From Microstegium vimineum (lineage: Eukaryota; Streptophyta; Magnoliopsida; Poales; Poaceae), in assembly GCA_022036555.1 (NCBI GenBank), contig CM039119.1, forward strand, positions 1,984,001-2,048,000: 64,000 bases of DNA, written 5' to 3'. The translations under genes were made by a program, and so were the position numbers. Of the stretch, positions 21,891 to 32,752 are shown in pieces (the stretch's first letter is position 1; the number at the start of each line of letters is the position of its first letter). Under the pieces are notes generated by a model that did not search any database, had not been told where the DNA came from, and saw nothing but the letters and a program-made list of their open reading frames with translations.

Positions 21891-23733
21891 ATGCCGCCGC
21901 CGCCGCCGCCGCGGGCCCTACCGGAGGATCTCATCGAGGAGATCCTGCTGCGCTTCCCGCCGCACGAGCCCGCGCGCCTCGTCCGCGCCGCGCTCGTCTG
22001 CAAGCACTGGTGCCGCCTCGTCTCGGGCCCAGGGTTCCGGCGCAGGTTCCGCGAGTTCCACCGCACGCCTGCCTCCTCAACATGCAGGCCAGCCACGACA
22101 GAGATGGCGCGTCCCGCTTCGTACCCACGTCCGCCTTCTGCCTGTCGCACGCCGAGACCCGCAGCTGGCGGGTGCTCGACGCCCGCCACGGCCGCGTCCT
22201 CCTCGAGCGGGAGCCCCCGGGGCGTAACAGCGTCGACCTCATGGTCTGGGATCCCGTCACCAAGGAGCAGCGGGAGGTTCCCAGCCCGTCGCCGAGGCCG
22301 TCGCGGGGGCTGCTTTGCTTTGCTGCGGCGGTTCTCTGCTCTGTCACCACCGGCGCTTGCGACCACCTAGATTGTCACCGTGGACCCTTCCTCGTGGTTC
22401 TTGTCGTCGTCGATGATCCTCAAGCTATGGACAGCTATGTGCAAACCTACTCATCCGAATCTGCTACATGGAGCCGCCGAATCTCAGTTGACTTCATCAG
22501 TTCCGCCGCACGGATGCCCAGCGTATGTGTGGGGAATGCGCTCTATTTTGGGTTTGCATACTCAAACACAATCCTCAAGTATGATCTGCAATCGGGACAA
22601 ATCTCTAGGATGAAACTCCCGACTCGATGCAAGAATCATGAGCCAAAAGTGTTCACGACCACGGAGAGCGGTGAGCTGGGCATTTCCACCATACGTGATT
22701 ACAAGCTCTACATTTGGTCCAGAGAGGATACTTGCTATTCTTCTAGGTGGATAAAAAACAGAGTCATTAAGCTCGAGAGGCTGCTCTCTGATGTTGATGC
22801 CTTCTTGGGGTCAGCTGAACCTTATGTGGCTGGCTTTGCGGATCGCATCGGTGTCCTTTTCTTGTGGGCAAACAATGTCCTCTACACAGTTCATGTCAAG
22901 ACCCGCGAGGTGAAGAAGTTTTACGAGGGCCATACTATCTACAATGTTGTTCCCTACATGAGCTTTTATACTCCAGGTACACCTTGGCTTAGTTCTTGGT
23001 TTTACATAGAACGAGCAGTATACGAAATGCTAACATGCAATTTTGGATGCATGGATGATATGCTCGAGAATAACTATTTGGAAAATAAAGTGGAATATCA
23101 CAATCTGTTATCAAACTGGTTTCATCCTACCTAACTTTTTTTTATGTTGAATCATCTATGGAACTTGTTCAATATGCCTAGAAGTCTGTTAGTTCCATTA
23201 AGCTTGTTTTGTTTTGACATTGTGTCTAGCTATCTTTGATTTTATACTACTCACCCGTTAGCTCCATCTGTCAATGTGATTTAACAAAATCCAATTTGTT
23301 GGTGATATCAGTGTTAAATCTATTATGCTTGTTTTGTTCTGATGGTACTGCCCTAACAACTTAAGCCTCAGCCAAGGAAGGTCTGCAGCAGGAGAGATAA
23401 TAAAAAAGTCATTATGTACTTTGACATCGTGTCTATCTTTGATCTTGTTCATTCATTAGCTCCGATCTCAATGTGACTTAATAACAACCGAATGGTTGAT
23501 GATAACAGTGCTATATATAGGGGCCTATTTATCTTCAACTTGAGTCCATTGTCTTATATTGAGTTGGTGCAAGTGTTGCTGTTAACTGCTCTTTTGTATG
23601 TGAGAAGTAATTCTTCATCGAGGGGGAAGTTGATTCCTAAATCATCTAATGTTCTTCAAAATTTTTAATTTCTGCAGCTTTGGGAGCAGCTTTTAAAGGC
23701 GAGGGAGCAAGTGCTGGTGGCTTGAGCGCATGA
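21891..23733 (+). pseudogene. F-box gene F2, one frameshift after the F-box
   Basis: ATG 21891 gives six prolines and the F-box LPEDLIEEILLRFPPHEPARL, LVCKHWCRLVSGPGF, RRRFREFHRTP. At about 22065 the frame slips by one base. In the new frame the family C-terminal domain then runs without a break: FCLSHAETRSWRVLDARHGRVLLE, LMVWDPVTKEQREVPSP, CFAAAVLCSVTTGACDHLDC, VQTYSSESATW, NALYFGFAYSNTILKYDLQSGQ, KLYIWSRED, VVPYMSFYTP. Exon 1 ends at 22976 (CCAG/GTACACC). Exon 2 begins at 23678 after TTTCTGCAG, with a stop at 23731-23733. One slip is the only defect, so a base-call error is possible. If read through, the protein would have about 380 aa. F-box proteins select targets for SCF ubiquitin ligases. 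Confidence 0.75.
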
Positions 23734-24639
23734 ACACCTATGATCAGGGTTCGTCAATTTGGAAAGTTGAGGTGCTCATGTCATCTGAGAACTTGAGCAA
23801 GGGGAAACTGAGTGGTGGTAATGGTAAATAGCATGAGATCTATGATGAGACAACACCTTTTGCACCCATGAGATTGTTGCTGGCCTTAACATGTTGGCCT
23901 TTAGGGGTTTGTGTTTCCATTAAACCTTTTCACTTGGTCTGTGTCTTTAGAAGTCCAAAGTTATTATGCTCAATAAAAAACTCCAAAGTTATGTTGGCCT
24001 TGTGTGTAAGCTGTTTGCCCCTGCATTGTCCTACTTGGGACCGAGGGAGTGTGTCTACGCACTTGAGTTCCAGACTTAATGGAGGTGATGGTGCATGTCG
24101 AACAATGTTAATGATTCCCTTTCAACTTACCAAAGTTGTTGTTCTGTGTTTCTTAGCAGTGCCTCTGTCCTTTTGGGAATGAAGCGTGTGATGCTGAACT
24201 GAAGTTTGGCTCATGAGTTAGTTCTTAGTGATGGATCAGTAAAGGGCATCTACGTAGTGATTTGCTTCCTTTTTGAGCTCAATAGTTGGTTAATGACTTT
24301 GAATGCATGGATTAGAACATCAGGAACTTTGCTGAGGTCACTGTCTCTAGCAGAGGAGATTAGCTTTAGGAACATCAGTAAGTTATCAAGTGACGAAAAG
24401 AAAGAATGAAGTAGATGAGGTAAGCAATCTTTTTTTTTAGAAAAAAGGAGAGCGAAGTAAACAATAAATTATGAAGTGCAAATTGACTAACTGAACCCCG
24501 TACACCAAATATATACTGACACCACTGTAAACCAAGTACCGCTCAGATGAACATACTATTTACATCAGATCCCATAGCTAGAGGTACAAGTTGTTCAAAA
24601 AAAAAAAGAACTGGCAAATTTCCTGACGTTCTAACCTAG
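23734..24639. other. F2 downstream flank and mirror axis
   Basis: No gene seen. The F2 3' flank runs to about 24375, where sequence belonging to the F3 3' flank (a direct relative of 29020 onward) begins. That change marks the axis of the mirror duplication. Confidence 0.5.
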
Positions 24640-25343
24640 TTCACCTCAAAAAGGAACTCTCAGCTCATTTTAACAATCTGTCACGGCAACTAACCTGGGA
24701 AGCCTTCAGAACAGAATCCAGAGTCGAACACTGCTCTTCAAGAAGCACATTGTGGACTCTCCATCCTGCGAAATCTGCCACAACGCGGTGGAATCAGCCG
24801 AGCATATTATGTGGGGATGCAGTCTTGGTGCTCTTATCTGGGAGCGCCTCAGCATCACTATCCCGACCAACTCGAGTATCGACTACCTGTACACTGTCAG
24901 CCCCCCAACCGGAATCCCCATCCAGCAGTTCCCGGCTTTCCTAGCTCTCATATGCTGGCAAATCTGGAAGGCCAGAAACGCGGCAATCTTCAGAAACGAA
25001 ACTGCCAATGCTTTGCACGTGCTGAACCTCTGCAAGACTGATGCAGAACACTGGAGACACAGGTTCCCTCGACGACAGAAACCGATTATCGACCAGTGGT
25101 GCTCATTCTTGGTGATAGCCAGACAAGGGCAAGGCTAGGCCAGGCTTGTTCTCTCCGTTCTTCTGTTTTCTGTTTCTGCTTTCCGCTCCAAGAGCATCTA
25201 TATGGCCTTGTAAACTGCGGTGGAGCACAACCCTCTCTGTGCTCCACAAAACTTGTAACCTTGTACATCACTAATCAGCCTTTTGAGGCACAATAGAAAT
25301 TCAGGTGGGGAACGCCCCCCCCCCCCCCTGACATTCAAAAAAA
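24640..25343 (+). mobile_element. 5'-truncated LINE with 7-bp target duplication
   Basis: The plus frame reads the C-terminal zinc-binding part of a plant LINE reverse transcriptase (zf-RVT): CEICHNAVESAEHIMWGC, then FLALICWQIWKARNAAIF. It ends with a C run and a short A tail at 25337-25345. AACCTAG flanks it at 24633-24639 and 25344-25350. The equivalent site in the F4 flank (about 29600) has no insert. Reverse transcriptase and endonuclease are absent, so it is dead on arrival. Confidence 0.8.
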
Positions 25344-25350
25344 AACCTAG

Positions 25351-26487
25351 GAAGGAAGCAAAACGCTGAGTATATAATATTTACAGGCTACCAAAAAAAG
25401 TGTACACAGATAACTGATGACAACTAAATCATGAGCCAAATTCCAATCAGCATCACAATACATCCATTCCCAGGAGGATCCCTGCTAAGCAAACACACGA
25501 CAACTTCTGTAAGTTGAAACTGAAGCTCGACATTGTTCATGCTTCAATGCCCGCATTCGACAAGGTGAAGCATGATTCACCATATTACCATCTTCTGCAG
25601 CCTTGTTACATTTAAACTGGAACTCAAGTGCAGAGCAATATACAGATGACTGATGAACCATTCAACAAAATGAAAAGAACATCAAATATGTATGAATAGA
25701 GTTTTAACAATGCTCTGTGGCAAAGTGTCAGAATCCAGCAGCAAAGAAAGAGAATCAGAAGTAAGAATGCATACTTTGTTTAGTTGATTCCTCATGGCTA
25801 GCAGATTAAGTAACACATCTCCTAATGTAATAAAGATGGAAATTGATATGCATGGGGTGAAAACCTATGTGCTTTGTTATTCTTTGATTGATGATGTCAA
25901 TTCTTTTTCCACCCTTGAGTTTGACCTATGCACAAGTTAAATTATGTCAAATGGCCTCTGTTCTGACTGTGTTGTGGTTTCAAGGATCACACATATAAAG
26001 TGCCTGAATTCCGATGTTCACCAGATTGGCCACAAAAGTAAAAACACAACAATAAATTAACAATTTCCTGGTTATCCCATCAAAATTTTGAAACACACCG
26101 AAATTATGTAGGAACAACATTGAACATTTGAAATTGTAGTGTTTTGATTTCACAATGCTCATTTTCTAGGGCCTACACTTTTTTTTAGAAGAGAAAGGAA
26201 CAATATGCAGATTCCAGGTCTTCATCAGAAGCAAGAATCCTGGAATCCTGGACAGCATATAGTCACAGACCAAGTAGGACAATTCAGGGGTAAACAGTTT
26301 ACAGACAAGTCCGATATGACCTTGGAACGATCTCATGGATGCAAATTGTGCTGTCCCACCAAAGATCTCATGTTAGTTTTACCATTACTGCTACCCAGGT
26401 TTCCCTTGCTCCAGCTCTCACATGAGCACCTCAAGTCTTTCATGCAGTTGAGCCACCAGCACTTGGTCCGTCATTTGTACAAGTTGC
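25351..26487. other. F3 3' flank
   Basis: Holds the 3' UTR and flank of F3 on minus. The CTCATGTGAGAGC block (26415-26428) is conserved among family copies. No separate gene seen. Confidence 0.5.
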
Positions 26488-27978
26488 TCACAAAGCTGCA
26501 GAAATTTACAAATTTTGAGAAAAAACATTAGATGCTTAAGGAATCAACTATCCCCTTGATGTCAAAGTAATGGCTGTTTCTATTAGCCCTCCTGCTGCAA
26601 CCTGCAGACCTTCCTAGCTTAGGCTAAGTTGTCAGGGTCTTGCTTACTGTCAGAACAAAACAAGCTTAAAATAGATGAAGAGAATCCTAGGCATATTGAA
26701 CAAGTTCCATAGATGATCCAACATAAAAACATTTAGGTAGGAAGTTGTAAAACTAGTTGTTCTTGAGCATACCATCCAAAATTGCCATGTTAGCATCCCT
26801 TTTAAATACTGCTCGTTCTAAACAACTATTGTAAAAAACAAAAAACTAGGCGATGGTGTACCTGGAGTGCAAAAGCTCATGTAAGGAACAACACTGTTGA
26901 TACGCCGCATGCCCTTGCCCTTGAAAACCCTCACCACCTTATCGGTTATCAAATCAACTGCGTAGAGGCAATTGTTCACCGACAAGAAAACAGTATCAAA
27001 GGGAGGATCTGCAAAGCCGGCCACAAGAGGTTCAGCAGAGCCCAAGAGAGCGTCGTCAGGGAGGAGCCTCTGGATCTCGATGGCTCTGGTTTGCATCCAC
27101 CCAACACCAACAGCATCGTACGTCCACATGTAGAGCGCGTGATGATGTATGGTGGCAATCCCCAGCCCACCACCCTCCGTGGCCATGAACACATTTGACT
27201 GGTTGAAGGAACATTCAGTTGGGAATTCCATCCTAGAGATCTGTCTCAACTGAATATCGTACTTGAGGATTTGATTGGACATTGGAAACCCAAAGTACAG
27301 GTGATTCCCCACACACTTGCTTGTCATCCATGGAGGGGAACCGATTGAGGTGTGAGTGGCGATTGGGCCATTCCATGTATCAGTTTCAGATGAGTAGGTG
27401 TAGATGAAGGCCTTCCTTTCCCTATCAAGACGAAGACAACCAACAAAAACCACGAGGAAGTGTCCAGTACGGTGGCAATCGAGGTGGTCGCAGGCGGCGC
27501 CGGCATAGGAGCTGGTAGAGCAGAGAACCGCCGCAGCCAAACAGAGCACCCGCGGCGACGGGATGGTGACGACCCGCCACTCCTTGGCGATGGGATCACA
27601 GACGACGAGGTCGACTCCGCCGCTGGCAGCGTCCGGTGCTGGCTCGTACCGGCCGACGAGGCGGAGGAGGACGCGGCCGTGGCGGGCGTCGAGCACGCGG
27701 CTGCTGCGGTCCACGATGGGCGGCAAGCAGAAGGCGGTTCTGGGACGGAAGCGGGATACGCTGGAGCCATCGGAATCGGCCAGTTCGCCGTTGATGAGGA
27801 CTCCCAGCATCGGGGGCGTGCGGTGGAACTCGCGGTACCTGCGTCGGAATCCGGGGCTGGTGATGAGGCGGCGCCAGCGCTTGCTGACGAGCGCGGCGCG
27901 GAAGAGGGATGCGGGGTGTTGTGGCGACACGCGGAGGAGGATCTCCTCCACGTGCTCCTCCTCCAGGACCGGCGGCAT
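26488..27978 (-). CDS. F-box protein F3, intact
   Basis: Probable substrate receptor of an SCF E3 ubiquitin ligase. Start ATG 27976-27978 (MPPVLEEEHVEE); upstream in-frame residues belong to the conserved leader and were excluded. The F-box spans about residues 5-50: EEILLRVSPQHPASLFRAALVSKRW, RLITSPGF. A plant F-box-associated type C-terminal domain follows: VLDARHGRVLL, VDLVVCDPIAKEW, LCLAAAVLC, ACDHLDCHRTGHFLVV, YTYSSETDTWN, LYFGFPMSNQILKYDIQ, PLVAGFAD, VVPYMSFCTP. Exon 1 ends at 26862 (CCAG/GTACACC). Exon 2 starts at 26495 after CTGCAG and meets a stop at 26488-26490, giving 374 aa. The 3' exon also reads an open helical peptide in another frame, so the true C-terminus is uncertain. The substrate is unknown. 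Confidence 0.8.
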
Positions 27979-30082
27979 GCTGCCGGCCTGGAGTCGGTTT
28001 GGTTTGGTCGGTCGGGGCGGGCGGCCTGGATGGCGAGCGAGAGAAGAATGGAATTGGAATGGAATGAAGAAGAAGCGGGACGGGACGGTTGGGTTTGCTT
28101 GCTTTTCAAGCTGCCAGCCTGGCACCTGCTTCGGCCCATGGCCCAAACACGCTGACTGGTGGGGCATCTAAGATCGTAGTAGACAACAGACGCGGCGTCT
28201 TGTGGCCTTACGGATCGACCCCGTACGGTACGTCGCCGGCTCCCGCCAGACGGATTGGCTCCCACGCGCCAAGGACAGCCCCAACGATTGATTTTGGGGA
28301 CAGGGAGAGGGAGAGGTCGGTCAACAGAAGAACAAGAAGGCTGAAATGAAATCAAATGAAATGGAGAAGAACGGGACGTACGGGTCACGGTTTGCGTCCA
28401 CCTGCCTGCTTTCTTTCCATGCTGACAGGTGGGGCCAGAAACTGAACACTCTTCAGTTCAAAATATATATATATACTGGGTTGTTACTGGAACTGAACAT
28501 TATATTTCATGATTCATGACCACATTCTACAAGAATAGCCACATGCTTGCTTCTTGGCACAACTTGTTCCAATTAATCGGTGATAAGCATGGACTCACTA
28601 AGTAAAACCTAAATCCAAAAGCTAATCTGGAATTGGAATAATACTGGGTGTCCACTAGATTACTGACCCGAAAAGAGGGTGTCAGAATAGCAATAGTTGC
28701 CCTGACATAGAGATCGTTATATATATATACTTATGCAGCAGGCATAGCTGCATTTGCTACTACTAAATCCCCTCTAGACCGACCAAGGATCGATCTCTGA
28801 CATGAAAACTCACTGACACGAATTTGATTTTCAGAAGGTGATTTATCTACGTTGCGCCAGTCTCAGCCGAGTCCAACAGGAAGCATTCATTCGCCCGCCC
28901 TCAAAGCTCTCAAGTCTGACGATTCTAGTTCTAGGTGCAGCAACTGAAACTCAAAGCCTCCTTCCTCCCCACATCCAACAGCTGCAGCTATTTACCTGCA
29001 GTTGAAGCAGTCAACAACAGAAAGTTATCAAGTGACAAAAAACAAATGATTTGAGCAGTAAGTTATGAAGAGCAAATAGAGTACGTGAGTGAAACCCTCT
29101 TATAAAAATACCACACAAATAGCATGCATGGCGAGTAACAAATTAAATACTTAAAAGACCATTTCATTCTGATTCCATTGACAAAGTATAGCCCCAGAAC
29201 ACCCTAATGAACATGTTTTTTTTTCCTCGAACACGTAAGAGAGGTGTGTTATTGCATCAAACAAAGAGGAAGAAAATAAACTTGGGTTTCCAAGAACACT
29301 GATGTTGGACATTATTATTTTTGTACTACTAACTAGTTGCTAGCACTTAGTGCTAATCACACGGGTAACTGTAATGCGGTTTTGATGAGTTTACGCAACA
29401 TTTAAGAAAAAGAGAAAAACGAAGAGAGGTAATCAAAATTAGAACTGTAACCAATTTATATGGCAATTAGCATTTGTTTTTTTGTCAACATATATATTCA
29501 TATGGCCCTTATAAACCAACAAATTTATTCAACCTTGTATAGCTAGAAGCAGACATTAGAAAGAACCATAACCTCAAAATAAATCCTGATGTTCTAATCT
29601 ATGCATTCAAAGCCATTAGCCTATTGTACATCTCAAAAAGTCATAGACAAATCATGGTGCACACTGCACAGAAACAGAGAAAAATGCTGAGAACTAAATC
29701 ATGAGCCAAATTTAAATCCAGCATAACAAATCACCCATTCCCAGGAGGGAGCCCCTGCTTAACAAACACATAACAACAGCTCAACAATATTCATGATTCA
29801 AGAACTGCAATCAACATGGCGAATCATGATTCACCATCACCTGCTGCAATTTTGCTCCATTCAGAATGGATTTCAAGTTCAGAGCCATAGTGATGGCTGA
29901 TGATTAAGCAAAAAGATTAAGAGAGACGGAAGGCTAACAATCCCATGGATGCAAAAGTGCCATAGATCTTATGCTACTTAAAATTACTAACTACCCAGTT
30001 TTCCCTTCTCGAGCTCTTACATGAGAACCTCCAGTGTTTTATGCACTTGAGCCGCCAGCAATTGGTCCCTCTCTTGTACAAG
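27979..30082. other. F3 promoter side and F4 3' flank
   Basis: 27979-28200 is the F3 leader with the conserved TGGGCC/CCAGGCTGGCAGC block. 28200-30082 is the F4 downstream region, inverted relative to 20613-21700. Plus-strand frames over 27460-28349 are antisense shadows. No other gene seen. Confidence 0.5.
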
Positions 30083-31872
30083 CTAGTAATCCAAAGCTGT
30101 GGAAATTTATAAATTTTGAGAACATTACAATGGTTACAGAATCAAATTTACCCTCGATGAATATATATGCTTCTAACAAACCAAACAGAAATTAACAGCA
30201 ACACTAGCACCAACTCAATAGGAGGCAATGGACTCAAAACTCAAGTTTCAAGATAAATATGTCCCTTAATTTAGCACCAATATCACCAACCATTTGGATT
30301 TTGTTAAGTCGCATTGACATATATGGAGCTAATGGATGAATAGGACCAAAGATAGACACGCTGTCGAAATAAATTTTTTTTTCTAGTATCCCTGCTGCAA
30401 CCTGCAGACCTTGCTGGCTGAGGCTAACAAAACAAGCTTAATAGATGAACAAACTCCTAGGCACATAGAAGTATAGAACAAGTTCCATAGATGATTCAAC
30501 GTAAATCCATTTAGGTGGGATAAAACCAGTTTGATAACAGATTGTGATAATATTCCACTTCTGTAAATTCGTTATTCTTGAGCATACCATCCAAATTGCA
30601 TGTTACTATCTCAACTACTTCTCTTTCTAAATTCTAATTATTGTAAACCAATAAACTAAGCTAAGATGTACCTGGAGTGTAAAAGCTCATGTAAGGAACA
30701 AGAGTGTAGCTAGTTCTGTCATCGTAAAACTTGATCCCCTTACAGGTCTTCAGACAAAATTTGTGGATCACTCCGTCCACCCTGAAGAAAATGACACCAG
30801 TGCCATCCTCGAAGCCAACCACCTGAGGTTGCCCGCCGCACACCATGTCCATCAGAGTGAAACTTGTCAGGAGGTCAATGACTTTGGTTTGTGTCCACTG
30901 AGCATCATCTACTTGAGGAGCATCGTTCAGGGACCAAACGTACAGCTTGGTACGATGTATGGTGGCCAACCCCAGTACACCAGCCTCCATGGTTGTGAAC
31001 ACATTTGGATTAGTATAGTTACACATACTTGGTAGTTGAATCCAAGAGATTTGTCCCAATTGCAGATCATACTTGAGGATTGTCTTGTTCTTTCGAAACC
31101 CAAAGTAGAGTGCATTATTCCCCACATAGGCACTGGGCATCAACCGTGCTGTGTTGATTCCGCGCTGAGTGGAGATTGGGTCGTTCCATGTAGCAGTTGC
31201 AGATGAGTAGGTGTAGACGTGGGCGTCATAAACGCAGTAACAGGCCACAAGAACCACGAGGAAGGGTCCACGCTGGCAGTCAAGGTGGTCGCAAGCACCG
31301 GTGGTGTCGGAGCAGAGAACCGCCGCAGCGAAAGTGCGCAGCCCCTCCGACGGAATAGGCACATCCACCCGCTCCTTGGTTATGGGAAGGTAGACGACGA
31401 GTCCGCGGGCGCCGTCAACGGGCGACCCAACGCGACGGAAGAGGCGGTCTTCTTGCGGGGCAGCGTGCTGGTACGGGTTGCGGCGGCCGTCGATGCGGGG
31501 GGCCTCCTCCTCGACGGGTTGGAAGAGGACGCGGCCGTGGCGGGCGTCGAGCACGCGCACATCACGGGTGACACCACTGAGACGAGGAGGCGGACAGCGG
31601 GATCCGGTAATGGGGGCCACGATCACGGAGTGACCCACGTGCCTCCTCCAACCGTCGGGGTCGTCGGCCACGCCGTTGGAGAGGAACGATAGGATGGGGG
31701 GCCTGCGGTGGAACTGGCGGTACCTGCGCCGGAAGGCGGCGCTGGAGATTAGGCGGCACCAGGGCTTGCAGACGAGGGCGGCGCGGAAGAGGCCCGCGGG
31801 CTCGTGCGGCGAGAGGCGGAGGATGATCTCCTCGACGTGCTCCTCCTCCAGGAATGGCGGCCGCCGCGGCAT
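30083..31872 (-). CDS. F-box protein F4, intact
   Basis: Probable SCF ubiquitin-ligase substrate receptor. Start ATG 31870-31872 (MPRRPPFLEEEHVEE). The F-box at about residues 9-55 reads EEIILRLSPHEPAGLFRAALVCKPW, CRLISSAAF, RRRYRQFHRRPP. The C-terminal domain has VLDARHGRVLFQ, LVVYLPITKERVDVPIPS, FAAAVLCSDTTGACDHLDC, VYTYSSATATWNDP, NALYFGF, TILKYDLQLGQISWIQLPS, YVWSLNDAP, LVPYMSFYTP. Exon 1 ends at 30672 (CCAG/GTACATC). Exon 2 begins at 30096 after CCACAG and stops at 30083-30085, giving 404 aa. The intron is free of the SINE found in F1, its closest paralogue here. It is the longest open copy, with an insertion-rich stretch around residues 85-160. Confidence 0.8.
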
Positions 31873-32100
31873 GCTGCCGGCCTGGATTGCGGCGGCGGGG
31901 GGCGATGGCGCGGCGCGACGCGACACGCGAGGGGTTTGGTTTGGGCGGGTCGGGGCGGAGCGGCGAGCGAGAGAAGAATGAAATGGAATGGAGAAGAAGC
32001 GGGACGGGTTTGCTTGCTTTTCAAGCTGCCAGCCTGGCACCTGCTTCGGCCCAAGGCCCAAACACGCTGACAGGTGGGGCGGGGCGTCTGAGATGATATC

Positions 32101-32750
32101 GTAGACAACAGACCCTTTCCGGCCTGTTTGAAATTGAAATGCACGAATTTTATAGGATTTGTGTAGAAATCTTATAAGAATCAGTTCATTTTCACATTTT
32201 TTTAACTTATTAGTTCATTTTTACAATTAAAACATAGGAACAAGAATTTTTTTCCCACGTTCCAATCAAGGTCTTAATTTCTAGAGATAAACCAAACGAC
32301 CGACTATTGAACTGATCAAACCAAAACGACAGCTTTGCTAAGGCCTTGTCAGGTTCCCATCCATCCTCATGTTGAGAAGATTCAAGTAGAACTTACACTA
32401 AATTTTAATCCAATTCACTCTAACACATGTGGTTTAAAGTGAATACGATCATCCAAGCAAGCCCTATGCAGTAAATAAAAACACCAAAATAGCAAAATGG
32501 CACAACCATCTCACAACTCTGAACAGCAAAAGGAGATTGTCAATGCTATATCGTGCAATACAAACAGTTTCAATAAACGTCACAAAAACAGGTAGGCAGC
32601 CCATCGGATACAACAAGCAACCCGAGGAAGCCAGCATTGGATGCACACCAATCAACGCGTCAGCAATGCCGCCTACTAGTACTAGACTATCATAATCCAG
32701 CAAGGTCCATTCATTTCATCCAGCACAGCAGTTCATTCATTTCCAGGTTT
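32101..32750. other. Intergenic between F4 and CCT5
   Basis: AT-rich. A GGCCTTGTCAGGTTCCCATCC stretch at 32341-32365 looks like the terminal part of a grass MITE, without a clear partner end. The CCT5 3' UTR lies in about 32460-32752. No gene seen. Confidence 0.4.
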
Positions 32751-32752
32751 CA

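Larger units (their letters stand above)
18290..24375 (+). repeat. Left arm of mirror-image F-box duplication (F1, F2)
   Basis: Gene order and intergenic sequence of this arm recur in reverse complement at about 24376-32100. The F1 downstream flank (20600-21560) matches 28440-30100 inverted, including the GTTGGACTCGGCTGAGACTGG block (21100), which is found inverted near 28870. F1 is closest to F4, and F2 sits opposite F3. Not every segment of the arms is alignable by eye. Confidence 0.75.
24376..32100 (-). repeat. Right arm of mirror-image F-box duplication (F3, F4)
   Basis: Inverted relative of 18290-24375. Within this arm the F3 3' flank (24380-26480) and the F4 3' flank (29020-30090) are also direct repeats of each other. 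Examples are CATGAGCCAAATT with CCATTCCCAGGAGG at about 25430-25475 and 29700-29745. So a tandem pair was mirrored. Confidence 0.75.

Noticed and set aside
27460..28171. Plus-strand frames of 231 and 202 aa over F3
   Set aside because: Antisense shadows of the F3 exon and leader, with no domain.
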